A DNA stretch of 64,000 bases from positions 62,001-126,000 of the forward strand of contig JAQBPO010000006.1 in NCBI GenBank assembly GCA_028287465.1, given 5' to 3'. The notes beneath the pieces are model-generated. The model made no database searches. It had not been told where the DNA came from and worked only from the letters and a program-made list of their open reading frames with translations. This DNA is from Fibrobacterota bacterium (GTDB taxonomy: Bacteria; Fibrobacterota; Fibrobacteria; UBA11236). This document shows positions 17,944 to 26,717 of the stretch, piece by piece. A program made the position numbers and the translations under genes. The first letter of the stretch is position 1; each line of letters begins with the position of its first letter.

Positions 17944-19030
17944 AGTCAAGGGCATAGGCAAAACCTTCGGCGCAACGGGTGCGAAGAGCGGGAAGGGCGG
18001 GAATACCGTTCTGCGGGACGTGGACCTGGCCATCGCAGACGGGGAATTCTTCTGCCTGCTGGGCCCTTCCGGTTGCGGCAAGACCACCTTATTGCGCATC
18101 ATCGCCGGCCTGGAAACGCCCGATGCCGGCAGGGTTTCCGTGGGTGGCCGGGACGTTACCCGGGAACAGCCCCATAAGCGGGGATGCGCTCTGGTCTTCC
18201 AGAATTACGCCCTGTGGCCGCACCTGACCGTCGGGGAGAACATCACCTATGGCCTGGAAGTGCAAGGCCGTCCCAAGTCGGAAATCCGATCCATACTCGC
18301 GGCCTCCCTCCGGAGCTACCAATTGGAAGGCCTGGAAGGCCGCCATCCGCACCAGCTCTCGGGAGGCCAACAGCAACGCGTCGCATTGGCGAGGGCCATG
18401 GCCGTCGGTCCCCATGCGGTACTCATGGACGAGCCTCTGTCCAACCTGGACGCGGCGCTCCGCAAGTCCCTCCGGCGCGAATTGCTGGAATTCCATCGGG
18501 GCGCCGGCAGCACCATCCTGTACGTGACCCATGATCAGGAGGAGGCCCTGGCCCTTGCGGACCGCATCGGGGTCATGATGGACGGCCGCATCCTCGAACT
18601 GGGCAAACCGGCGGACCTGTACGCCAGGCCGGGCCGGTTGGAAACGGCCCTGTTCCTGGGCGATATGAACGTCATGCGGGGCGGGGACATTCCGGCCTTC
18701 CTGCGCGCGGGCGCGGAAGGGGCGGGGAAATCCGCGGCGGCCCTGTGCATCCGGCCCGAAAACATAATCGTCCGCTCCCGCGCCTGCGCCGAAACCGTAC
18801 GCATAGCCGGGGAGAAAGGAACGGGGGACGGTCCGGGAAATACGGGGAACCCAGGTAACCTGGAGGGTACCCTGGCCTTCGTCGAATTCATGGGAACCCA
18901 TGCCACCTTGGGCGTGGACACGGCCTCGGGGCGCCTCCTCGCGCGCGTCGGGACCCTCGAGGCGCAAACCCTCCGTCCCGGACGGGCCCTCGGCCTGGGT
19001 TTTCCCCCGGAGCATCTGCTGTGGTATTGA
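17936..19030 (+). CDS. ABC importer ATPase (FbpC/PotA-like)
   Basis: 364 residues. Walker A is GPSGCGKTTLL, the Q-loop is VFQNYALWPHLTV, the signature is LSGGQQQRVALARAMA, Walker B is AVLMDEPLSNLD and the H-loop is YVTHDQEEAL. A TOBE-like C-terminal domain (from about residue 240, CIRPENIIVRS) is typical of this importer class. The central position between binding protein and permease, with overlaps on both sides, shows a single operon with coupled translation. Confidence 0.95.
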   Translation: MIEVKGIGKTFGATGAKSGKGGNTVLRDVDLAIADGEFFCLLGPSGCGKTTLLRIIAGLETPDAGRVSVGGRDVTREQPHKRGCALVFQNYALWPHLTVGENITYGLEVQGRPKSEIRSILAASLRSYQLEGLEGRHPHQLSGGQQQRVALARAMAVGPHAVLMDEPLSNLDAALRKSLRRELLEFHRGAGSTILYVTHDQEEALALADRIGVMMDGRILELGKPADLYARPGRLETALFLGDMNVMRGGDIPAFLRAGAEGAGKSAAALCIRPENIIVRSRACAETVRIAGEKGTGDGPGNTGNPGNLEGTLAFVEFMGTHATLGVDTASGRLLARVGTLEAQTLRPGRALGLGFPPEHLLWY

Positions 19031-20697
19031 ATCCGGGCATCGGCCTCTGGGCGCAACGGCTTCTACTGGGATCCCTGATGGGGGTTTTCCTCGTCGCTCC
19101 GGCCATGCTCATCCTGGCGGAAGCCTTCTTCCCGGGCGGCGTCTTCAGCCTGGGATTGTTCCGGGCGATGGCGCTGAACCCCGTCCTCAGGGAGGCCCTG
19201 GCCAACAGCATCCTTATCGCCTTGGGGGCCACGGCGCTCGCCACGTGCCTGGCCGTCCCTTTCGCCGCATTGCTGGGCCGTTATCGGCTGCCTTTCCGCG
19301 AGGCGCTCAGGGCCGGGGTGATGATCCCCTTGTTGCTGCCGCCCTTCGCGGGCGCAATCGCCGTGCGGCAATTGCTGGGTCGCTACGGTTCCCTGAACAT
19401 CCTCCTGCTGCGCGCCGGGTGGATCGACGCGCCGGTGGATTGGCTGGGCGGCGGCATGCCCGGCATCATCCTGCTGGAAGGCCTCCACCTCTTCCCCATC
19501 CTCTACTTCTCCTTGGTCACCCATTTCGCGGCCTTGAATGGGGACAGCGAAGAAGCCGCCCTTTGCTTCGGAGGGAAGACGTGGGCCTATTACCGCAGGA
19601 TCCTGCTTCCGGAAATCAGCCCGGGATTGCTGGCGGGCATGGCCCTGGTCTTCGTCTGGTCCTTCACCGATCTGGGCACGCCCTTGTTGATGGAGTACCG
19701 CCAGGTCATCCCTTACCAGGCCTTTTCCCTGGTGACGGACCTGAATCGCAACCCCATGGGTTTCGCCCTGACCACGGTGATGGGCCTGGTCGGCCTCGGC
19801 GGCTATTGGGTCAGCCAGGCGCTCTCCCGCGGCCAATCGCGCTTTCAGGGCAAGGGCATCCGTCCCGCGGCGGAAAAGACCCCCGGACGTATCGCCGGGG
19901 TTACTGCGTCCGCAATGCTGGGGCTCCTGCTCTTCACGGCCTTCCTGCCGGTGGCCGCGATCATGGTGATGGCCTTCGCTCGCGGGTGGTTCCTGTCGGC
20001 GGCCCCGGAGTCCTACACCACGGAATATTTCACCCAACTTTTCCACCACCGCATCACCCGCGGCAGCATCCAGACCAGTTTGTTCCTGTCCAGCCTGGCC
20101 GTGCTCGTTGACCTGGCCCTCGGATGGTGGCTGGCGCGCATGGTGCTCGCCTCGCGAGGCTTTTGGGCGCGGCTGTGGGAAACCCTTGCCATGGCCCCCC
20201 TGGCGCTGCCAGGCATCATCCTGGCCTTCGGGTATGTCGCCATGTTCGCGGGCACCCGCCTGGATCCGGCCGGCAACCCCCTGTTCCTGCTGGTGATGGC
20301 CTATGGGATGCGCCGGATCCCCTTCGCCTTCCGAAGCATCCTGACGGGCTACCGAAGCCTTCCCGCGCAGATCGACGAGGCGGCGCAGACCCTGGGGCAG
20401 GGATTCTGGGGGCGGGTCTGGAATATCCATCTGCCCCTGCTCACCCCGTATTTCCTTGCTTCAGGCCTCCTGGTGTTCGCGTTCTCGATGCTGGAGGTGA
20501 GCGATTCCCTCATCCTGGCGATGCGGGAATTCTACTACCCCATTACCAAGGCGATGTATTTCCTTACAACGCGGGCGGGAGACGGGAACAACCTGGCGGC
20601 GGCGCTGGCATGCGTGGGGATGGTGATCCTGGCGGGAGCGATTTGGATCGCGAACAGGCTTCTGGGGAACCGGTTCGGCGAGATGTTCAAGGGGTGA
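19021..20697 (+). CDS. ABC importer permease, fused double-domain (FbpB-like)
   Basis: 558 residues, GTG start overlapping the ATPase stop by 10 bases. Two homologous permease halves lie in one chain, each with about six membrane helices and a cytoplasmic EAA loop that docks the ATPase (EEAALCFGGKTWAYYRRILLP in the first half, DEAAQTLGQGFWGRVWNIHLP in the second). This double architecture is normal for FbpB/ThiP-type importers, so no second permease is needed. The importer is complete in three genes. Confidence 0.93.
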   Translation: MVLNPGIGLWAQRLLLGSLMGVFLVAPAMLILAEAFFPGGVFSLGLFRAMALNPVLREALANSILIALGATALATCLAVPFAALLGRYRLPFREALRAGVMIPLLLPPFAGAIAVRQLLGRYGSLNILLLRAGWIDAPVDWLGGGMPGIILLEGLHLFPILYFSLVTHFAALNGDSEEAALCFGGKTWAYYRRILLPEISPGLLAGMALVFVWSFTDLGTPLLMEYRQVIPYQAFSLVTDLNRNPMGFALTTVMGLVGLGGYWVSQALSRGQSRFQGKGIRPAAEKTPGRIAGVTASAMLGLLLFTAFLPVAAIMVMAFARGWFLSAAPESYTTEYFTQLFHHRITRGSIQTSLFLSSLAVLVDLALGWWLARMVLASRGFWARLWETLAMAPLALPGIILAFGYVAMFAGTRLDPAGNPLFLLVMAYGMRRIPFAFRSILTGYRSLPAQIDEAAQTLGQGFWGRVWNIHLPLLTPYFLASGLLVFAFSMLEVSDSLILAMREFYYPITKAMYFLTTRAGDGNNLAAALACVGMVILAGAIWIANRLLGNRFGEMFKG

Positions 20698-20724
20698 TGA
20701 GCGGCCGGGAAGCCGGTTGGTAAG

Positions 20725-20770
20725 CCTATTTTTCCCAGCTCTTTATTTTTCCAAAACCTTTATTTTTCCC
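20725..20770. repeat. Three imperfect direct repeats of an A/T-rich 12-mer
   Basis: The motif (C)TTTATTTTTCC occurs at 20725-20736 (as CCTATTTTTCCC), 20741-20752 and 20758-20770, between the permease and pcm. The third copy contains the pcm stop codon. Read on the minus strand each copy is GGAAAAATAAAG, so the pcm end codons are repeated downstream. Confidence 0.7.
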
Positions 20771-21416
20771 AACCCTCTTTACCCAAGAGCGGTACGAACC
20801 GGCACTCCCCCAGATCGGTTTCCCGGAAGGTCGACCCGATCCGGTCCACGCACAAGAGGTTCTGGTAGTCGCGCCCTCCGGAGGGGATGAGCATGCGGCC
20901 ACCGTCGGCGAGCTGGAGTTTCAGCTTTTCAGAGACCACCGGCGCGCCCGCGGTCACGATGATGCGGTCATAGGGAGCCCAGCTTTCCCAGCCCAGGCTG
21001 CCGTCCCCGGTCTTGTAGATGATGTTGCGGAAGCCCAGCTGCTCAAGGAGGCCTTGGGCCTTCTTGGAAAGGGAAGCGATGCGCTCCACGGTATAGAGGC
21101 GCGGCGTGTAGTGGGCCAGGATGGCCGTCTGGTATCCCGACCCGGTGCCGATTTCCAGGATCTTGTCGCCTTTGCGAGGCGCCAGGGCATTGGTCATCAT
21201 GGCCACCATGGTAGGCTGGGAAATGGTCTGTTCCTGGCCGATGGGCAGGGAGATGTCCTGGTAGGCCTTGGAACTCAAGGCGGAGTCCACGAAGGCATGG
21301 CGCGGCACGGCGTTCATGATCGCTTTAAGTTCGTCGTTCTGGATGCCGAGGCGCTTCCAGACGGAATCCACCAGGTGGCGACGGGCCGTGGTCAGGGCGT
21401 CCAAGCCAGCCTCCAA
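20760..21416 (-). CDS. pcm: Protein-L-isoaspartate O-methyltransferase
   Basis: 218 residues. It repairs age-damaged isoaspartyl sites using S-adenosylmethionine. The family N-terminal pattern VPRHAFVDSALSSKAYQDISLPIGQEQTIS is present as separate blocks, SAM motif I is ILEIGTGSGYQTAIL, and the PYDRIIVTAGAP block follows. Length fits the family. The start overlaps the 3' end of the upstream glycosyltransferase by 25 bases, so the two are likely co-transcribed. The stop lies in a triple A-rich repeat. Confidence 0.93.
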   Translation of the reverse strand: MEAGLDALTTARRHLVDSVWKRLGIQNDELKAIMNAVPRHAFVDSALSSKAYQDISLPIGQEQTISQPTMVAMMTNALAPRKGDKILEIGTGSGYQTAILAHYTPRLYTVERIASLSKKAQGLLEQLGFRNIIYKTGDGSLGWESWAPYDRIIVTAGAPVVSEKLKLQLADGGRMLIPSGGRDYQNLLCVDRIGSTFRETDLGECRFVPLLGKEGWEK

Positions 21417-22093
21417 TACATTTTGAGGAAACGGAGCGAATCGAGCAGCAACCGCATATGGGAACCATTATCGGTATACACGGTGGCGATGTCCACCGGT
21501 ACGATGGAAAAGCCCTTCCGGCCCGCGAGTACGAGGGCCTGGGATTCCCATTCGAACCTGCCGTGCCGGGGAAAGCCCGCAGCGCCCAGGGTGTCGAGCC
21601 GGTACATGCGGAAGCCGCATTGGGCGTCGTAGACGGGTTTGCCCGCCAACCCCGAAATCATCCGCGTGGTCAGGTAGTTGCTGAAGCGGCGGTGCCAGGG
21701 CATCGGGCTGCCGCGAAGCCCCCGGCGGCCCACCACGAGGGCGGTATCCCCCGCGACGGGCGCTTTCCAGAAGGATTCCAGGTCCTCGGGGGAATGCTGG
21801 CCGTCCGCGTCCATGGTCACGGCCCAGCGCCAGCCTTGGTCCCTGGCCCAGAGCAGGCCGGTCATCAGGGCCGATCCCTTCCCCTGGTTGGAATCATGTC
21901 GCAGGCAGGTTACCCCCGCCCGGTCGGCCCGATCCCGCGTGCCGTCCGAGGAGCCATCGTCGATCACGGATACGCGTTCCGCAGGCATCTTGGCCAGGAT
22001 GCCCTCCAGGGTCGCGCCGATGAAGGCCGAAGCATTGTATGCCGGTATCAGGATGCAGGAATTCTCGCGGAAATCTACGCTCACGGCAGCCAA
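21392..22093 (-). CDS. Family 2 glycosyltransferase (dolichyl-phosphate sugar synthase-like)
   Basis: 233 residues. The GT-A nucleotide-binding start ILIPAYNASAFIGATLEGIL and VIDDGSSDGTRD are followed by MDADGQHSPEDLESF, which holds the metal-binding DxD-type Asp. RMYRLDTL and FEWESQAL fit the polyprenyl-phosphate sugar transferase branch. No C-terminal membrane helices are present. The start is uncertain: TTG at 22093 or the GTG three codons later, with GGAG upstream. The substrate sugar cannot be read. Confidence 0.85.
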   Translation of the reverse strand: MAAVSVDFRENSCILIPAYNASAFIGATLEGILAKMPAERVSVIDDGSSDGTRDRADRAGVTCLRHDSNQGKGSALMTGLLWARDQGWRWAVTMDADGQHSPEDLESFWKAPVAGDTALVVGRRGLRGSPMPWHRRFSNYLTTRMISGLAGKPVYDAQCGFRMYRLDTLGAAGFPRHGRFEWESQALVLAGRKGFSIVPVDIATVYTDNGSHMRLLLDSLRFLKMYWRLAWTP

Positions 22094-22390
22094 ACTCCAT
22101 CCAATTGCCCGGGACGGCCGCCCGGCGAAGCCGATCCGGCCCGGCGAAGCCGATCGGGTTTCGGTGGCCGGAACCCGCCGCGGCGGCGGAGCCCTAATAA
22201 TAAAAAAATAAAATAATCGCCGGGACCGGGCTTAAGGCCGCTTCCGGAAACGGGTCCGGTCATGGGAGCCATGGAGCATGGCAGGAAGGATTCTCGAGGC
22301 ATCCGGCCCCTGGAACGGCTTCCCGTCCCGCCCTGAACCGAAGTCCTTGCGGAAACATGGCCCCGCCGCATATCCAACGATCCATCCGGC
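22094..22390. other. Intergenic region, 297 bases, with a duplicated 17-mer and an A-rich tract
   Basis: No convincing gene. A 17-base unit is directly repeated with a 19-base period (22120-22136 and 22139-22155). An A/T tract follows at about 22195-22216 and would be upstream of the glycosyltransferase on the minus strand, a plausible promoter position. Confidence 0.5.
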
Positions 22391-23086
22391 TCAGAAAGCC
22401 TTTCCCCCATCCCGCGCCAGCTTGAACACCTGCACGTTACGGTTACCGCTGCGTACCGGTACCGAGCGCATTTCCACCCGGAAGCCCGCGGCCTCGGCGG
22501 CCCCGCGGAAGCCTTCCGCCGCCGAACGGCCCGGATCCGCCAGGAAGGCCGACCCTCCCGGGGCAAGATGCCTTTCCAGGAATTCCAGGATGGGGGCCTG
22601 GTTCTCCCTAGCGTAGAGCATCTCGCCCGCCAGCACCAGGCCGAAAGCCGCCCGGGAAGGAAAGGACCTGAAGTCGGCGCAGAAGACCCGGCCCCCGGCA
22701 GGGGCATCCGAAGGTCCGTTCCCGCGTACGTTGATGGCGGCCATCCTGCAGGCGTCCGCGTTGAAATCGCAGCTGAAAGGCTCGATGCCGAACCGGAGAC
22801 GGAGGAACGCGGCCAGCACCCCCGAACCGCATCCCAGGTCAAGGACGGGACCGGGCCACCGCGCCGGCTCCTCCCCGGCCAGGATTTCCGCCAAGGCATA
22901 GGTAGCCGGCCAATCCTCGAGCCAGTAGGGCCAGGATCGCTCCTTCAGCCCGCGCAGGGCCACTATCCGGTCCAGTTCCCGGGGTGAATAGGGCACGGTT
23001 GCCAAATCCACCGTGGTCCCCGCCAGGACCAAGGGCGTTCGCACCAGGGGAAATTCCGTTCCGCCTATGTTAAAATGGGAATGCAT
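22391..23086 (-). CDS. SAM-dependent methyltransferase
   Basis: 231 residues from the ATG at 23086; AAGGTGG lies 8 bases upstream. SAM motif I is PVLDLGCGSGVLAAFL, followed by FSCDFNADACRMAAINV as the acidic strand and VLAGEMLYARENQAPILEFL as the post-II region. This resembles the METTL/ETFB-lysine or ribosomal-lysine methyltransferase group (protein substrates), but that is a weak call. The upstream extension of the open frame is spurious because it runs through the start of the lipoprotein gene on the other strand. The start codons of the two divergent genes overlap at 23084-23087. Confidence 0.8.
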   Translation of the reverse strand: MHSHFNIGGTEFPLVRTPLVLAGTTVDLATVPYSPRELDRIVALRGLKERSWPYWLEDWPATYALAEILAGEEPARWPGPVLDLGCGSGVLAAFLRLRFGIEPFSCDFNADACRMAAINVRGNGPSDAPAGGRVFCADFRSFPSRAAFGLVLAGEMLYARENQAPILEFLERHLAPGGSAFLADPGRSAAEGFRGAAEAAGFRVEMRSVPVRSGNRNVQVFKLARDGGKAF

Positions 23087-24722
23087 GCGACTTTCCACCT
23101 TATTCCGCTTCCCAGGCCGGTCAGTCCGGTTCAGGGGGTCCTTGTTTCCGGGGTCCTGGATTCCGCTGTCCTGGATCTTGGCGATTGCCTTGGCCGGATG
23201 CTCCCTGAGCCTCGAGAACCCCGAGCTGGACGCCAGGAAAAAAGTAGCAAAGCCCATCCCGACCACGATGTCCGCCCTGGTGGGGAGATGGAACGCGGAC
23301 TCTACCTATACCGTCGACGATACCCGCGCCTTCATCAACAGGGAAATGGGCGTATGGCTCGAGATCTTCGCGGATACGAGTTATTCCCAGGTGGATACCT
23401 CCCGTATCACCTTCAACGGCAAGTCCGACGGCGTATACGTCCTTACCGGCGATACCCTCATCACCTTCCCGGACGCTTCCGCTCCCGATACCTTCCTGGT
23501 CAAGATAACCTTCATGGGCAATTACCTGGAAATCCTCCATCCCGCGGATCAACGGTACACCTTCTTCCACAAGATCAAACCCCAGGATTCCGCCACCCAG
23601 ATAGCCATGTTGAAGGACAGCCTCTGGCGGATGCAGGGCCACCGGCTGGACCCCGGCATCTTCCGCGCCGAATCCTTCGTGAAGGATTTCTCCTATCTGC
23701 GGTTTTCCGGGGATTCCATGTACGCGGACGTCCGGACGAACGGCGTAATCCGTCGCGATTCCGGTCTCCTTTCCAAGGCCGGTTTCACTTGGACTTGGAA
23801 GGCGACCAGCGGGACGAAGGGATTCCTGGCCGATCTGATCCATGCGGATTCCCTGCGCATATGGCCCCTGACCGAGGGAAGGCCGGATTCCGGCTACTAC
23901 CTGTACCTCCGCACCACCTTCCACCATGAACGCGACGTGGATACCCGGCCCATGCTTGGGCACATGCGTTGCGACAGCGTCCGCAATGCGGCCGGCCTCG
24001 TGGAGAACCATTATGGCCGCTACTATGATTGGACCTTCGGAGAGGACCACAAGGTCACGGTGGAAACAAATATGGTCGGCGTGCCCCTTTTCGATGCATG
24101 GACCCTCGATTCCGGATTCGTATCCCTGGATGCCCCCGGTCGTCCGCGCCTGCGGATGCGCCTGGACAGCGCAGGCGGACGGGTAGCCTGGCTGCCCCAG
24201 GATTCCTCGACGTTCGGGAAGAATGTGATCCTCTACCAGACCAAGGTCGACCCCGCCAGGTTCCGGACCCGGCCTTTGGAGCGTTTCGAGCAGGCCAGCT
24301 ACCTGGAGTTGGTCATCTCCGGCGATACCACGGATTATTTCTTCAACGTGAACCATATCAAGGACAAGGACCAATTCGAGATCGCCAGCATCGTATCGGA
24401 TTCCGTATACTGGGCCTCCATCACCCTGAACAAGGCCCAGGAAACCTTCCAAAGCAGCCAACCCGGCTTCTATTTCGCCTTCGAGGGCAGGAACAAGGCT
24501 TTGGGCCGCTTCCTGTGCCGGTCCCGTCCCGGTAAGGATCTGGTAATCCGCCAGACCGCCTCTTCCGATCCCATCCTTGCCCAGGGACTGGTGCAAGGGA
24601 CCTTCGAAATCATCCGGGCGGATTCCGCCATCGCCGATTCGAACCTGGTCGTGGAGGGTTCGTTCCGTTTGAAGCGGAAGACCTATGGCAACCTCAAATC
24701 CAGCGCTTGGGGCATTCCGTGA
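23085..24722 (+). CDS. Large lipoprotein of unknown function
   Basis: 545 residues if it starts at 23085 (MRLSTLFRF); a TTG about 22 codons in, with AGGGGG before it, is a shorter alternative that still keeps the lipobox (ALAGC). The mature protein is beta-rich with recurring short units such as GRWNADSTYTVDDT, RFSGDSMYADVRT and TFGEDHKVTVETN, suggesting two or three lipocalin-like barrels in tandem. No family or catalytic motif is recognised. It lies in an operon with the following glycosyltransferase (stop and start overlap as GTGA). A cell-surface or periplasmic role is inferred. Confidence 0.7.
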   Translation: MRLSTLFRFPGRSVRFRGSLFPGSWIPLSWILAIALAGCSLSLENPELDARKKVAKPIPTTMSALVGRWNADSTYTVDDTRAFINREMGVWLEIFADTSYSQVDTSRITFNGKSDGVYVLTGDTLITFPDASAPDTFLVKITFMGNYLEILHPADQRYTFFHKIKPQDSATQIAMLKDSLWRMQGHRLDPGIFRAESFVKDFSYLRFSGDSMYADVRTNGVIRRDSGLLSKAGFTWTWKATSGTKGFLADLIHADSLRIWPLTEGRPDSGYYLYLRTTFHHERDVDTRPMLGHMRCDSVRNAAGLVENHYGRYYDWTFGEDHKVTVETNMVGVPLFDAWTLDSGFVSLDAPGRPRLRMRLDSAGGRVAWLPQDSSTFGKNVILYQTKVDPARFRTRPLERFEQASYLELVISGDTTDYFFNVNHIKDKDQFEIASIVSDSVYWASITLNKAQETFQSSQPGFYFAFEGRNKALGRFLCRSRPGKDLVIRQTASSDPILAQGLVQGTFEIIRADSAIADSNLVVEGSFRLKRKTYGNLKSSAWGIP

Positions 24723-25633
24723 GCCCGGACCCGGGCAATCCCCTCCGGGTTTCGATCGTCATCCCCACCTACATGCGAGAAAGCGTCCTTTGGGCCAGCG
24801 TGGCCGCGCTCCGGATCCAGATGCGCGCGGGGGACGAATTGCTCGTGATCGACCAGAATGATCCGCCCCTGCGGGCGCCGGCCGGGATGGAAGGCGCATG
24901 GTTGCGGCTGTGCCGGCTGGACCTACCTTCGCTGACGCGCGCCCGCAACCTGGGCATCCGCCTCGCGGCCCACGACCGCGTCATCTTCCTGGACGACGAC
25001 ATCATTCCCGACCCGCTCCTGCTCGACCGTCTCAAGCAGGTTACCCTTGAGCGACCGGACGCGATCCTCACCGGCGTGGTCGATCAGGACGATAAGCCGG
25101 AGGACGTGCCCACCCCCGGCTGGGTGAACCTGGAGAACGGCGAGATCCGGACCAACTTCAGCCGGCCTTTCGCGGGCGAAGTCCCGTTCTTCCCGGGTTG
25201 CCTCTCCCTGGTGCCCAAATCATGCCTTCCGCCGGAACCCTGTTTCTGCCCCGCCTTCAAGGGCGCATCCCAAGGCGAGGAGATCGATTTCTCCCTGCGC
25301 GTGCGCGCCCGGGGCGTGCGGATCCATTCCGATCCCTCCATCCGGATCTTCCATCTCAAGGTGGTCGAGGGCGGGTGCCGGTCCCCGGAATTCCGGCAGC
25401 GTTTCTTCCTGGACCAGGTTTTCAACCAAGGGCTTTTCTTCGGCCGGCACGGGATGCTCCTCCATTCGCCGGCATTCCTCAAGCGGGTGAAGGGATTCAT
25501 CGGATTCCACACGCGATCCGGGAAACCGCCGGCGGGAGGCGCCTCCGCGTCCCATGCTCCAGGCATGGTCGTCGCGGCCCTGTACCGCTTGGCGAGCGGC
25601 TTATTGACGGGACTGTTCTACCGGGCCAAGTGA
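24719..25633 (+). CDS. Family 2 glycosyltransferase
   Basis: 304 residues. The GTG start overlaps the stop of the lipoprotein gene (GTGA), indicating coupled translation. RVSIVIPTYMRESVLWASVAAL and LLVIDQND form the nucleotide site; VIFLDDDIIPDPLLLDRL carries the DDD metal motif. SLTRARNLGIRLA is typical of rhamnosyl- and galactosyl-transferase-like GT2 enzymes. No membrane helix is seen. Acceptor unknown; surface polysaccharide or glycoprotein is likely from the context. Confidence 0.83.
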   Translation: MSPDPGNPLRVSIVIPTYMRESVLWASVAALRIQMRAGDELLVIDQNDPPLRAPAGMEGAWLRLCRLDLPSLTRARNLGIRLAAHDRVIFLDDDIIPDPLLLDRLKQVTLERPDAILTGVVDQDDKPEDVPTPGWVNLENGEIRTNFSRPFAGEVPFFPGCLSLVPKSCLPPEPCFCPAFKGASQGEEIDFSLRVRARGVRIHSDPSIRIFHLKVVEGGCRSPEFRQRFFLDQVFNQGLFFGRHGMLLHSPAFLKRVKGFIGFHTRSGKPPAGGASASHAPGMVVAALYRLASGLLTGLFYRAK

Positions 25634-25708
25634 CCGATCCGGGGATGCGATGGACCCAGCGGACACGGGCACCTCCGGCATCCCGCCCTCCGGCCCACTG
25701 CGGGCGCG

Positions 25709-26590
25709 TCAGGGGATTCCGGGGATCCGCGGGTCACGATCGGCTTCGACAATGGACCGTCGCAGGTAGAATTTCCCCTCCTCGCACACCACCCAGACGG
25801 GAACGGTATCCAGCCGGATGGGGCCTCCTTCGGCCAGGCCCCGCAGGATAACGGGATCCGCGCCGGCGGCGCAATGGTGCTCCAGGATGATTCGCACGGA
25901 GTTCGCTCCCTTGATGAGAGGCTTGCTCTCCGAGCCGGATTCCCAGAATTCGCCTAGGCGGGCCTTCCAGGTGGGATCGATGAAATGGGGCTTATAGACG
26001 ACGTGCGGGAACGCCTGGCGCATCACCTTGAAGCTTTCCAGGTTCTCCCGGCTATCGTCGTAAAAGGAAATGTCATTGAAGCCCCGGCCCACCAGATCCT
26101 CGGCGATGACGAGCGCCTTGCGCTGGGATACGGAAAGCTTGGAAAAGGGGATGGGCGGTTCCTGGCCCCGCGCCGCCGCGCCGCGATCCTTGTATCCGGA
26201 AAACCTCTGATCGGATACCGCGAAGATGAGTTCATTGGACAGGCGCACGCCGAAAAGGGAACGGAACAGCCGGATCAGGAAGGGGGCATGGAGCTTCTTG
26301 TCGGCCCTGGCCGTAAGGATGCCGAACTCGCTCCGGGTGCCGTACCTCAGGATGGTATCGATGATGGTCTTGGTGTATTTCACCACGATGCCGCGGGAAA
26401 GGATGCCGAGATCGGAGAATTCCCGGAAGTCGAACGCTTCGCCCGGACCCGGCCGGTAGACGGTGAATTCAGCCGGAGCCAGGGCCCGCAACAACGATCC
26501 GTGGGCGTCGCGAACCAGGACGCGCGCCTCCGTACGGATCAGGGTATCGTCCAGGTCGAAAAGGTGGATGCTTTTGCGCACGGCTTCCAT
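25709..26590 (-). CDS. HAD-superfamily protein
   Basis: 293 residues. Motif I is HLFDLDDTLIRTEARV (nucleophile Asp and acid/base Asp), motif II is FGILTARADKK, and a late SFYDDSRENLESF supplies the motif IV acids. It is much longer than a minimal HAD phosphatase: the last about 80 residues are an extra domain (SVRIILEHHCAAGADPVIL). The substrate is unknown. It is divergent from the RND exporter gene, with 127 bases between. Confidence 0.75.
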   Translation of the reverse strand: MEAVRKSIHLFDLDDTLIRTEARVLVRDAHGSLLRALAPAEFTVYRPGPGEAFDFREFSDLGILSRGIVVKYTKTIIDTILRYGTRSEFGILTARADKKLHAPFLIRLFRSLFGVRLSNELIFAVSDQRFSGYKDRGAAARGQEPPIPFSKLSVSQRKALVIAEDLVGRGFNDISFYDDSRENLESFKVMRQAFPHVVYKPHFIDPTWKARLGEFWESGSESKPLIKGANSVRIILEHHCAAGADPVILRGLAEGGPIRLDTVPVWVVCEEGKFYLRRSIVEADRDPRIPGIP

Positions 26591-26695
26591 CGACCATCAA
26601 TTTATCAAAGTAAAAGGCTTCCAGGCAGTCCCGGCCCCGATTGGGAGTCCATGGAACGCTTCCGGCGGCAACGGTAACCGCCGATAAATGCTAAA

Positions 26696-26710
26696 TTGAC
26701 CGACGGTCAA
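26696..26710. promoter_or_regulatory. Inverted repeat resembling a TetR-family operator
   Basis: TTGACCGACGGTCAA is a perfect 6-bp inverted repeat around a 3-base centre, ending 7 bases before the ATG of the RND exporter. The core GACCGNCGGTC is typical of TetR/AcrR operators. An extended -10-like TGCTAAAT lies just upstream, so a bound repressor would block the start site. No TetR gene is in the window. Confidence 0.5.
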
Positions 26711-26717
26711 GGCCTGG

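Noticed and set aside
22081-22899. 272-residue open frame spanning the 22 kb gap
   Set aside because: It overlaps the methyltransferase gene in another frame and is Arg/Ser/Gly-rich, typical of a shadow.
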